Shown in pieces: positions 1-6,797 of a DNA stretch of 8,281 bases; within the stretch, counting starts at the first letter, position 1, and each line of letters starts with the position of its first letter. The stretch spans positions 1 through 8,281 of the forward strand of contig QILY01000182.1 of NCBI GenBank assembly GCA_003232155.1, in the 5' to 3' direction. Made by a program: the position numbers and the translations under genes. The stretch is from Maribacter sp. Its GTDB lineage: Bacteria; Bacteroidota; Bacteroidia; Flavobacteriales; Flavobacteriaceae. The notes below the pieces were generated by a model. The model did not search any database. It was not told the DNA's origin and was given only the letters and a program-made list of their open reading frames with translations.

Positions 1-221
1 ACAAACTCTTGATCCGTATAGCGAAATGAAACTTTTCGGCAATCACAATAAGGATTACGCTCAACGTTGTCATTCGCTCTACGAATCAATACCTTGCACT
101 GCACAAGCACGATCACTTACAGGATCTAGGTATTAAAATAGTCGCCCATATTTATGGCTGACACGTTCCGTTCCGTCACCTTACCTCAAACAAAATATAT
201 TAAACCAAGAGATCATCACTA
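1..221. other. Upstream region of the DUF4132 gene; possible tail of an earlier reading frame
   Basis: No recognisable gene lies here. A plus-strand frame is open from base 2 to a TAA at 134-136 (44 codons, ending in residues TGSRY) and could be the 3' end of a gene starting outside the window. A second frame is open from 30 to a TGA at 160-162. Neither matches a family I recognise, and two overlapping open frames of this size can occur by chance. Bases 137-221 are non-coding leader. A purine stretch, AAGAGA at 207-212, lies nine bases before the ATG at 222 and is the only plausible, weak ribosome-binding site. I see no convincing -35/-10 pair. Confidence 0.3.
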
Positions 222-3200
222 ATGACAAGAAAATTTTACAACAACGATAAATCTTGGGAAATAACAAGCAGTGGAAACACATTAACCACTTGGAAGCATT
301 CAAAAGAAACCATCAAAACATTCGACACCGAAGAAAAAGCCAATGCAGGATTAGAAAAATTAGTGAAGGCAAAACTAAAAGCAGGCTATGATGAAATACT
401 TTTAGATATTCCAAAAGTGAGTTTATCTACACTTTACACAGTAGAAAGGGCAAAAAAAACGAAGGCAAAAAAACTGGAGGTTGATGTAGAACAATCTGCC
501 CGTTTAATGGATGTGATTTGCACCATAACCTCTCTAGAAAGTTTAACTTTAAGCGGCCTCAAAACCATCCCACCAGAAATTGCACACTTAAGCGAACTGC
601 TTAGCTTATACATACAAGGTAATAGCTTGACAAGTATTCCAGATGAAATAAGTGAATTATCGAAATTACTCAATTTAGGAATTGAATATACTCAATTGAA
701 AAAACTACCTCCTTCACTGGGTAAGTTGAGCAATCTTATAAGACTTTATATTCAGCATAGTTCTACACTAAAAAAACTGCCTACTTCTATAGGTCAATTA
801 ACAAATTTGGAAACGTTGTGGATCTGTCATAACCGAGAAACAGAAGACGATGATGCATTACCAATACCCAAAGAAATAGGACTATTGCCTAAGCTAACAG
901 AATTGAATTTAAGCAGTAATAGTTTAACTGGTTTACCAGATGAAATAAGTGCACTCAGAAATTTAACAGAGTTAGACCTTTTTTCTAATCAGTTTAGCAC
1001 CATCCCAAGCGCTGCTTTAAAATTATCTAAACTGACAAGATTAGATATACGACTTAATCCGCTAGAAACCATTCCCTTAGATTTTTGTGAACTGAAGAAT
1101 TTATCCAAATTTCAGTATAGTTACCATCCAAAAGGAATCCCCTTAGAAATTTCAGAAAACGGCTGGGAAGCAATTCAAGAATACCTGAGAGAGAAAAAAT
1201 ACGGTACAAAAATCAGTTTAAAAACCATTGATCCGGCTCCAGAAAATTCCCAAGAAATTGCAAATAAAAGAACAGAGAAATTTCAAAGTTTTAAACGTGA
1301 ATGCCGCGATAAAACATATGATGAAATACGAAAAGTAAGATTCGATGTGTTAGTTGAGTTTATTAGTGGAAAAACCGACGAACTGCCTAAGCCTCATAAA
1401 GAAGACGTTTATTATTTTGGCCCTATAAGCACCTTAATGCTAAACCCAGTTGCACGATGGGATTTTATAGACCATAGAATAATAACCTTTATTACACAAA
1501 ATTCTTTTTATTATAAAAGCGGGGAATACTTCGATGGTTTTTACGAATATTTTTCTACATGGTTAAACCAAGAACTAAAAACTGCAGCTGCGACTGCTGA
1601 TGTTTATCAAGATATATTAAAGTTTTCACTGGCTAATGACTTAAAAGAAGAAGTTCTATTGGAAGCATTTCTGGATGAAGTAAGAGATTTACCTGTGTTA
1701 GATGCTAATAAAAAAATCAACTCATTGGGCAGGTATATCATTCAACTATTTAAAAAAGAGCAAGATGCAACAGTAAACTTAATTATCAATCACAAACATG
1801 CCACTGATTTTATCGCCCTATTATTACAAGAAGACGAAAAATTATTAACACCCGTCATTTCAAGGTTTTTAGAAATAAAAGAGCACCACGGGATGGATGA
1901 CAACAAACACATTCCTGTTAGTGTATTGGATGTACTGTGCGCCACCAATGCCAAAAAATATGCTCCAGAAGTACTTAAAGGAATGCAGCAAATAGATTGT
2001 GTTCCGTGCAAGGCAGAAGCTACTCGCATTCTACTGGATTACGCAGGAGAAAAATACCGTGACTTGGCTTGGGATACCAGCGTTAAAACACTCACTTATA
2101 TATCTGAACAAAAAAATACGAAAGATCGTTATCTTTTCAATTGGTCATTGGTAGATAGCTTTTTGGAAGACGATACCGCTGAATATATAGAATGGGTTGG
2201 CAAACGTTTTGGAAAAAAAGCATTGCCCCATATTTTTGAATACATAGAAAACACTGAAAAATTAAATTTAAACGTTATCCGAACAGCAATTAGCCTGTAT
2301 GGACAAGACGCCATCGACATTGCTGGTGAAGCATTGAACATGAAAATAAAAAGTAACCGAATTGCAAGTCACTACAAACAAGTGTTCAACATGCTTGAGG
2401 GCTTAGATTACTCTAAGTACCATGACAAGGTATGGGAAATAGTACAATCCGAATACAAAGATGTGCGTATGGCAGCCTGTGCTGCACTTAGTAAATTAGA
2501 TGAAAAGGAAGTTATCCCAAAACTCAAAAAATATTTATTAACAGCAAAAGAAACACACCTTCGTGAAGCCGGAATTCTGATTTTGAGTTTAATAAATACG
2601 CCAGAAGCACTTAAAAACTTATCCCCTATTTTGCTAAGTGAGAAAAACGAAACTAATAGAAATATTGCTGTTCATGCTTTGTTTACAGAAAACAAGTCCA
2701 TCTCTATGGCAGAAGCTCAAAAGCGAATTGCTTTAGCTGACGAGCGAAAAAAGTTAAACAAACCGGTAGTAAAATGGTTAGATGAAAGTAAATTGCCCAA
2801 TCTATTCTGGAAATCAACAAAGAAAGAGCTTTCTGTAAAAGAGGTTCGTTTTTTATTGTACCGACAAAAAAGCCAAGGTAACGAAATAGAAAAAGATGCA
2901 GAGGCAAAAGCAGTTTACAGTTTAATAGAAAACACGACGAGTGGAGATTTTTCTGCTGCATTACTACAACTCATTCAAAACAATGGCGGTATAAATGCCA
3001 GCAACCGATTTGCATTAACCTTAGTCGGTATTTTTGGAGATAACCATGTAATCACAATCTTACAAGAAGAAGCCATTAAACGTCAAAATATAAATGCTTG
3101 TACTACTCTAGGTTTAATATACAGTTTAGAATCAGCCAAAGCATTAGATGCCATTATGCAAACTTATCTCATTAAATACCCTAATGTAAACAGTGCAGCA

Positions 3201-4208
3201 AGAGATGCTTTTGAAAATATTGCTGATGCTCTGGAGTTAACCGCATTTGAACTGTCGGACAAAATGATTCCCACTTTAGAGTTTAAAGGCTTAGAAAAAG
3301 AGATTCTAATTGATGAAAATTCTTACAAAGTAAAAATTACTCCTGACTTAAAACTAACTTATTACAATGCGAAAGGTAAATTAGTTAAGAGCATTGAAAA
3401 AGCATCTAAACAACAGAAAGCAGAATTTAAAGAAGAAAAAAAACTGTTAAAGACGGTTGTGCAACAACTCTCAACCAATATGGAACACTATTTAGTGACT
3501 CAACGCAAATGGACTAAAAAAGATTGGAACGGGTTTTTCTTACAAAATCCTATTGCATTTGCATTTGTTCAAAATTTTGTTTGGCAAGAAGTTCAAGGCC
3601 GTAAAGTCATTTCTAACTTTATAGTAACTGCAGATGGAATATTAGAAAATCAATCACAAGAAAAAATAGAATTAAATGATAAAAGTCTTTTATTGTTGGT
3701 GCATCCTGTCAACTATAGCAAAGAAGCGTTGCTTACGTATTGGAAACACTATTTTAAAACAGCAGCTATCCGGCCTCCTTTTTCGCAATTGGACAGAAGG
3801 GTAACAACAGTAACAGAACAAGACAAAGAAAATAAACTATCATACAAATATGAAAAAACAGAAGATTTAATAGGTTATACGTTTAAATCAAGAGCAGAGA
3901 AAAAAGGATGGAAAAGAGGTTCTGTAGTTGATAGTGGTTCTATCTCCTCATACAGAAAAGCATTTCCAAATGAAAAAATAGAGGTGTTTATAAAAACAGA
4001 AAACATTGGCATGGGATTTTACGAAGAATATATTCAATTAAAAGAATTCTTTTTTGTCGCCATTAACAGTATTCACATAGGCAGTTATATGTATGACGAA
4101 CCTAAAAATGAACAAGATCACCGTTTAATTTCTTTTAAAGATGTTGCACCTATCGTTTACTCAGAAGCGTTAGGTGATTTGGAGTTTATGACAAGGCCGT
4201 CTAATTAA
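222..4208 (+). CDS. WGR-LRR-HEAT-DUF4132 giant protein (MolR/YehI family)
   Basis: Intact 1328-residue protein with no signal peptide or membrane segment, so probably cytoplasmic. Residues 4-60 fit a WGR domain: an aromatic SWEI start, then KTFDTEEKA, then KLVKAKLKAGYDE. The signature WGR tripeptide is replaced by W24-K25-H26. Residues 105-298 hold about eight leucine-rich repeats with the L..L.L..N.L..IP pattern. Residues 320-1000 are helical, with HEAT-like units clearest at 734-820. From about 1005 the sequence matches DUF4132: RKWTKKDW (1095-1102), then PIAFAFVQNFVW, then GWKRGSVVDSGS from 1229. In Escherichia coli the family member YehI is encoded near a MoxR-type ATPase and a VWA protein. 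No such partners are visible here. Biochemical function is unknown: WGR is thought to bind nucleic acid, and LRR and HEAT repeats usually bind proteins. The ATG at 222 is preferred because the WGR domain begins at once. Two small genes follow on the same strand after ~100 bases. The AT-rich codon usage resembles Bacteroidota members and may reflect transfer (inference). Confidence 0.85.
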   Translation: MTRKFYNNDKSWEITSSGNTLTTWKHSKETIKTFDTEEKANAGLEKLVKAKLKAGYDEILLDIPKVSLSTLYTVERAKKTKAKKLEVDVEQSARLMDVICTITSLESLTLSGLKTIPPEIAHLSELLSLYIQGNSLTSIPDEISELSKLLNLGIEYTQLKKLPPSLGKLSNLIRLYIQHSSTLKKLPTSIGQLTNLETLWICHNRETEDDDALPIPKEIGLLPKLTELNLSSNSLTGLPDEISALRNLTELDLFSNQFSTIPSAALKLSKLTRLDIRLNPLETIPLDFCELKNLSKFQYSYHPKGIPLEISENGWEAIQEYLREKKYGTKISLKTIDPAPENSQEIANKRTEKFQSFKRECRDKTYDEIRKVRFDVLVEFISGKTDELPKPHKEDVYYFGPISTLMLNPVARWDFIDHRIITFITQNSFYYKSGEYFDGFYEYFSTWLNQELKTAAATADVYQDILKFSLANDLKEEVLLEAFLDEVRDLPVLDANKKINSLGRYIIQLFKKEQDATVNLIINHKHATDFIALLLQEDEKLLTPVISRFLEIKEHHGMDDNKHIPVSVLDVLCATNAKKYAPEVLKGMQQIDCVPCKAEATRILLDYAGEKYRDLAWDTSVKTLTYISEQKNTKDRYLFNWSLVDSFLEDDTAEYIEWVGKRFGKKALPHIFEYIENTEKLNLNVIRTAISLYGQDAIDIAGEALNMKIKSNRIASHYKQVFNMLEGLDYSKYHDKVWEIVQSEYKDVRMAACAALSKLDEKEVIPKLKKYLLTAKETHLREAGILILSLINTPEALKNLSPILLSEKNETNRNIAVHALFTENKSISMAEAQKRIALADERKKLNKPVVKWLDESKLPNLFWKSTKKELSVKEVRFLLYRQKSQGNEIEKDAEAKAVYSLIENTTSGDFSAALLQLIQNNGGINASNRFALTLVGIFGDNHVITILQEEAIKRQNINACTTLGLIYSLESAKALDAIMQTYLIKYPNVNSAARDAFENIADALELTAFELSDKMIPTLEFKGLEKEILIDENSYKVKITPDLKLTYYNAKGKLVKSIEKASKQQKAEFKEEKKLLKTVVQQLSTNMEHYLVTQRKWTKKDWNGFFLQNPIAFAFVQNFVWQEVQGRKVISNFIVTADGILENQSQEKIELNDKSLLLLVHPVNYSKEALLTYWKHYFKTAAIRPPFSQLDRRVTTVTEQDKENKLSYKYEKTEDLIGYTFKSRAEKKGWKRGSVVDSGSISSYRKAFPNEKIEVFIKTENIGMGFYEEYIQLKEFFFVAINSIHIGSYMYDEPKNEQDHRLISFKDVAPIVYSEALGDLEFMTRPSN

Positions 4209-4240
4209 GTAATTAATGAAAATAGCAAAGGTCTGCCTTT

Positions 4241-4269
4241 CTCGTTCCCACCCAGAGCATGGGAACCAG
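4241..4269. repeat. Degenerate intergenic palindrome after the DUF4132 gene
   Basis: A seven-base perfect stem, GTTCCCA at 4244-4250 and TGGGAAC at 4260-4266, encloses a nine-base loop CCCAGAGCA. The unit resembles a commonly repeated bacterial palindrome with a CGTTCCCAC...GTGGGAACG core, from which it differs at a few bases (recalled, not searched). It lies 32 bases after the stop codon at 4206-4208 and could act as a transcript-end hairpin, but no T-run follows, so a classical intrinsic terminator is not supported. Confidence 0.55.
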
Positions 4270-4291
4270 AGTGATTCCGTGCCCATTCTTA
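4270..4291 (+). repeat. Left copy of an inverted repeat flanking two small genes
   Basis: The 22 bases read AGTGATTCCGTGCCC then ATTCTTA. Their reverse complement matches 5331-5353 with one inserted base and one mismatch, including an exact 14-base core AATGGGCACGGAAT. The copy abuts the palindrome at 4241-4269 and ends 18 bases before the TTG start at 4310. Together the two copies enclose the 183-aa and 144-aa genes with almost nothing else between them. Confidence 0.7.
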
Positions 4292-4309
4292 ACCTAAAAA
4301 GAAATTAAA

Positions 4310-4861
4310 TTGAAAAAAGATTTACAACTTATAAAATCTATAAACTATTTAAAAGGTAGTCAAATTACAGCCGTTTGGTATGAAAGAAAATTGAAAGAGA
4401 CAAATCAATATCACACTGTAGAGGATGCTGTATATTTTCAAACCGAAAAAAACAAAGTGTTTAAAATTTATTCAGCAGATGAGATGGAAATTAAGTGGGC
4501 ATTTGGAATTTGTATAAAAGAGGTGAAAAAATGGAATAATCAACGACCCACTATTGATTACTTAACAGAATATACAAACAACATTAATTGGCATAAGTAT
4601 GTTGGAAACACCATTGTAAACCTTTCCATAAACTGGCGTTATATAGAAGAAAGTGCCAAAGTTTTTCATTATAGCGGAGGCAGAGATGATTACCCTCAAA
4701 GTTTAATCATTGATTTTGACAATGGAAGCAAACTGTTTATAGAATTAGCAAAAATATTACCCAATAACGAAATAGAATTAGGTAATAATATCCTTGCTTT
4801 ATTTTTTGATGTCACGGCTCGAGACACCTATTACAACAATGTAAGTCTAAGATATTATTGA
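4310..4861 (+). CDS. Hypothetical 183-aa protein, TTG start
   Basis: I do not recognise this family with confidence. The protein is soluble-looking, with no signal peptide or membrane span. It is rich in aromatic residues: VWYERK, AVYFQTE, SINWRYIEE. A mixed alpha/beta C-terminal part contains YPQSLIIDFDNGSKLFIEL near residues 128-146 and ALFFDVTARD near 163-172. A strand-turn-strand run with IDFDNG is common in small immunity-type proteins, which fits its neighbour but is only suggestive. The TTG at 4310 is the likely start because the same frame has a stop at 4295-4297 and the next ATG would remove over 50 well-behaved residues. The purine run AAAAAGAAA just upstream may serve as a weak ribosome-binding site. 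It is followed after 30 bases by the SitI3-like gene, and both lie between inverted repeats. Confidence 0.65.
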   Translation: MKKDLQLIKSINYLKGSQITAVWYERKLKETNQYHTVEDAVYFQTEKNKVFKIYSADEMEIKWAFGICIKEVKKWNNQRPTIDYLTEYTNNINWHKYVGNTIVNLSINWRYIEESAKVFHYSGGRDDYPQSLIIDFDNGSKLFIELAKILPNNEIELGNNILALFFDVTARDTYYNNVSLRYY

Positions 4862-4891
4862 ACTGGCCTTAATTAAATTATAAGAAATATT

Positions 4892-5326
4892 ATGAGTTTA
4901 GAATATTCACTGGTTATTGGAGATCTTATTGAAACGTCAGAAGTAAAAAAAATATTAATTGATGCTGGTTTTAAAAAAGAAAAAGGCGAAATTAGAACTG
5001 AAGACCTTTTAATCTATATTACGAAACCTTATGGATTGTCAATTGAAATTATTAAAGATGATTTTGGATTCATCCCAGCAATTGACATTTCATTCCGGCT
5101 TAATAAATTTTCTGAATCAGATGTTTTATATAAGCCAGTTATGCAAGCTATTTGGGCTGTATTGAAAGTAACAAAAGCTGATGCTGTTGTTTTATTTAAT
5201 GGTGAAAATATTATTCTTCATCGTAAAAAAGGAATACTGTACTTGAATGATATTGATAACTTTTGGTATGAAGGCACATTACCAACAAATCAAGAGTACG
5301 AACTTAAAGTGATGGCAAACTTGTAA
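4892..5326 (+). CDS. SitI3-family-like immunity protein
   Basis: Intact 144-residue cytoplasmic-type protein. The start MSLEYSL, the central GFIPAIDISFRLNKF (about residues 59-73), and the C-terminal ADAVVLFNGENIILHR (about 96-111) followed by GILYLND and a late FW all fit what I remember of SitI3-family proteins. That family is named for an immunity protein that protects Myxococcus xanthus against a lipoprotein toxin exchanged between sibling cells. In other bacteria such genes often occur as orphans or in toxin-immunity clusters. No toxin gene is visible here, so an orphan immunity role is inference. The gene is spaced 30 bases after the 183-aa gene and probably shares its transcript. The ATG at 4892 is preceded by AAGAAAT, a weak ribosome-binding site. 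It could also be an unrelated protein of similar fold, as the assignment rests on motif memory rather than a search. Confidence 0.6.
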   Translation: MSLEYSLVIGDLIETSEVKKILIDAGFKKEKGEIRTEDLLIYITKPYGLSIEIIKDDFGFIPAIDISFRLNKFSESDVLYKPVMQAIWAVLKVTKADAVVLFNGENIILHRKKGILYLNDIDNFWYEGTLPTNQEYELKVMANL

Positions 5327-5330
5327 TACG

Positions 5331-5353
5331 TAAGGAATGGGCACGGAATAACT
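5331..5353 (-). repeat. Right copy of the inverted repeat flanking two small genes
   Basis: The sequence TAAGGAATGGGCACGG then AATAACT matches the reverse complement of 4270-4291 with one extra G and one mismatch. It begins five bases after the stop of the SitI3-like gene. Similarity continues patchily outward: CACTCTG at 5364-5370 corresponds to the CAGAGTG at 4267-4273, with about 15 extra bases in this copy. That suggests two diverged members of one repeat family rather than a chance match. Confidence 0.65.
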
Positions 5354-5381
5354 TCCTGTTTTAGCACTCTGATTTAGTTTC

Positions 5382-5787
5382 TCATTGGATGTTCTGATTG
5401 ACGACTGAGTAACAGCCTTTAAAAACGGCATCGTCAGGCAACTCAGATTGTTCTACTTTGCAAATTTTTTCGATATGCGTGGTTATTTTATACTTCTTTG
5501 CTTTAGATTTTTTCTTCTTTTCCGGTTTGCCAACTTGGAGTTCTTTTCCTGAAGAAATATCGCCCTCTTTTTTCCCTGCACGTATACTGAGCTTTGCCTT
5601 ACTCGCCCTGAAGACGATTAATCTCAGCTTTCAAACGTTGGTTTTCACCGATCAAATGATCGTTTTCATGCGAAAACTGTTCAATCCCATTGATCAATAA
5701 GTTAACGTCTTCGCGCGCAGCGTTATTTAGAACTTGAGTGAAGTCAAATTCTAACTGTTTGAGTTATGCTTTTAGCTTCGCATCCAT
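5382..5787 (-). pseudogene. IS66-type transposase, N-terminal remnant
   Basis: Read on the minus strand from the ATG at 5787-5785, the product starts MDAKLKA, meets a TAA at 5764-5766 where Gln would be expected, then continues LKQLEFDFTQVLN and a coiled-coil-like ENDHLIGENQRLKAEINRL. A second TAA (5599-5601) follows GE, again where Gln is expected (GEQGK). Then an extra base around 5589-5592 shifts the frame. The shifted frame carries a lysine-rich linker and EKICKVEQSELPDDAVFKG, typical of the N-terminal zinc-binding-like and linker region of IS66-family transposases. It ends at a TGA (5382-5384) after VVNQNIQ. The DDE catalytic core is absent, so the fragment covers only about 130 of the usual 450-500 residues and cannot work. 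Family assignment is from motif memory. Confidence 0.7.
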
Positions 5788-5857
5788 GTTGGAGGACATC
5801 ATCACGCTAATTCAGTGAGATTTCAATAATTATTTTTCAAGTAATTTTGGGGGGTTG
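5788..5857. other. Leader and probable left end of the IS66 remnant
   Basis: This non-coding stretch lies just upstream of the minus-strand IS66 remnant. It contains a run of six G (C on the minus strand) near 5849-5854 next to TTGCTAATTTA, and a ten-base AT palindrome AATAATTATT near 5826-5835. It probably holds the element's upstream region, and the G-run/TTGCTA area may be near the terminal inverted repeat. No matching opposite end is found in the window, so the tip cannot be fixed. Confidence 0.3.
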
Positions 5858-5953
5858 CTAATTTAAGGTCGCGTGCTGGTTCCCTGAAATATGGAGAGGA
5901 TACGAAACTTCGATATAATGCCTTTCTTCAAGACTCAGGTGTTTATAGCTCAT
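5858..5953 (-). pseudogene. IS30-type transposase, 5' remnant
   Basis: From the ATG at 5953-5951 the minus strand encodes MSYKHLSLEERHYIEV, which closely matches the start of IS30-family transposases (MSY.HLTLEER..IE), the first helix of the DNA-binding domain. After about 15 residues similarity is lost: the frame runs through SYPLHISGNQHATLN to a TAG at 5860-5858, at the edge of the IS66 leader. Everything else of a normal ~320-380-residue IS30 transposase is missing, probably removed when the IS66-type element or a deletion arrived. AAGG six bases before the ATG is a plausible ribosome-binding site. Confidence 0.6.
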
Positions 5954-5983
5954 TCGTAGCCTTGCATTGTACCCTGAGTCTTG
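5929..5983. repeat. 11-bp perfect stem around the IS30-type start codon
   Basis: CAAGACTCAGG (5929-5939) and CCTGAGTCTTG (5973-5983) are exact reverse complements separated by 33 bases. On the minus strand the loop contains the AAGG ribosome-binding site and the ATG of the IS30-type remnant, and the downstream arm encodes HLSLE. Such a structure could limit translation of a transposase from read-through transcripts, as is known for some insertion sequences, but that role is inferred here. Confidence 0.6.
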
Positions 5984-6115
5984 TTTACTTCAGAGTATGT
6001 CTAGCTACATGATGTAGGATTTCCCGAATTTCGATCATAGTCTGCACGCCCCAATTACACTATTTTCAAAGATTTCCTATCCGAACAAACTATCAAAACT
6101 GCCGTTCTGTGTGCT
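5984..6115. other. Non-coding stretch between IS30-type and kinase remnants
   Basis: No open frame of interest is seen here. A small palindrome, CTACATGATGTAG (6005-6017), and a GGATTTCCCGAATTTC run follow. The stretch probably holds the left end of the IS30-type element and the junction with the broken sensor-kinase gene, but terminal repeats could not be defined. Confidence 0.3.
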
Positions 6116-6763
6116 CTACTTCTGATTTTTTCTATTACGGCACCTCATGCGGCATTCTACTTGATGTGCCTGGACGCGACCGGGTGCGGCCGTAGCAATA
6201 CGATATGTTTCAGTTTTTCCATCAGGACGGTCTAAAATTAAAGTTAGGGCATCGCTTTTATTGAGTGACTGACTTTCATAGGAACGATAAACGACCTGGT
6301 TGTCTTTGACTTCGAAATACAAGTAGACATTATCTTGATAACTGCCAATCCAGAAACCCGCCTGGAGATTTTTTTTGCCATATCTTTGCTTTGTGTCTCG
6401 TTAAAATGGGTAAATAAGCTATGACGGCGTTCTGGTTGGTGTCGCCACTCATCACCGTACCCATCAAGAATGATCGGGGTGCTGTGTGAGCGAACATATA
6501 AATGGCTCGTACTCTAGGGATCAGATGGCATACTGATATTAAAAAGCTCCGGCCGTTCGTGCAAAGTCGCCGCAACCATTTTTGCGCGAATCAACAGAGC
6601 CTGTTCTTGATTAGCTCGCAAGTGCTCAGACATTTCTTGAACATGTTGATAACCGAAAAAAGGAATAAGTAACAAACTTAAAGAGGCGAGAAAGAACTTT
6701 TTCCCTATACTAAAAAATGGTGACTGCTTGAGGAATTAATCTATACACTGATTGTATTCGCAT
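6116..6763 (-). pseudogene. pdsS: PdsS-like sensor histidine kinase, N-terminal remnant
   Basis: Read right to left, the ATG at 6763-6761 is preceded by an AAAGGT ribosome-binding site and begins MRIQSVYRLIPQ. A frameshift near 6710-6725 leads into GKKFFLASLSLLLIPFFGY, a membrane helix, and then VQEMSEHLRANQEQALL and ERPELF. A TAG (6514-6516) interrupts. The frame continues HLYVRSHSTPIILDGYGDEW until an eight-A run (6369-6376), where one base is missing. A shifted frame then gives AGFWIGSYQDNVYLYFEV and DALTLILDRPDG to APGRVQAHQVE. This order (membrane helix, QEM...NQEQALL, LDGYxDEW, beta-rich periplasmic sensor) is what I recall of the histidine kinase of the proteobacterial dedicated sortase system. 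HAMP, kinase and ATPase domains are absent, so it is dead. No sortase or response regulator is nearby. Confidence 0.6.
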
Positions 6764-6797
6764 TTTTACCTTTAGGCGACAACTCTCTTGAAAAGCA

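Noticed and set aside
434..673. Minus-strand open frame inside the DUF4132 gene, with similar ones at 1790-2029, 2129-2341 and 2704-2961
   Set aside because: All are antisense to a long intact gene with clear domains, and none has recognisable protein features or a ribosome-binding site.
5458..5700. Plus-strand 80-codon open frame
   Set aside because: It is the antisense of the IS66-type remnant, whose minus-strand translation shows family motifs. The hydrophobic look comes from reversed lysine codons.
5914..5919. Perfect TATAAT hexamer on the plus strand
   Set aside because: No -35 element lies at a suitable distance, and no intact plus-strand gene follows. It lies antisense to the IS30-type coding remnant.
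5931..5981. tRNA-like look: GACTCAGG...GACTCAGG-pairing arms with TAGCTCA and TTGCATTGTA inside
   Set aside because: There is no T-arm GTTCRA consensus or CCA-type end, and the D- and anticodon-like parts do not pair properly. The IS30-type start explains the sequence better.
6330..6575. Minus-strand 81-codon open frame starting MRRLCTNGRSF
   Set aside because: It runs across the kinase remnant in a different frame from the one carrying LDGYGDEW, with no family resemblance, and is open only because of the remnant's decay.
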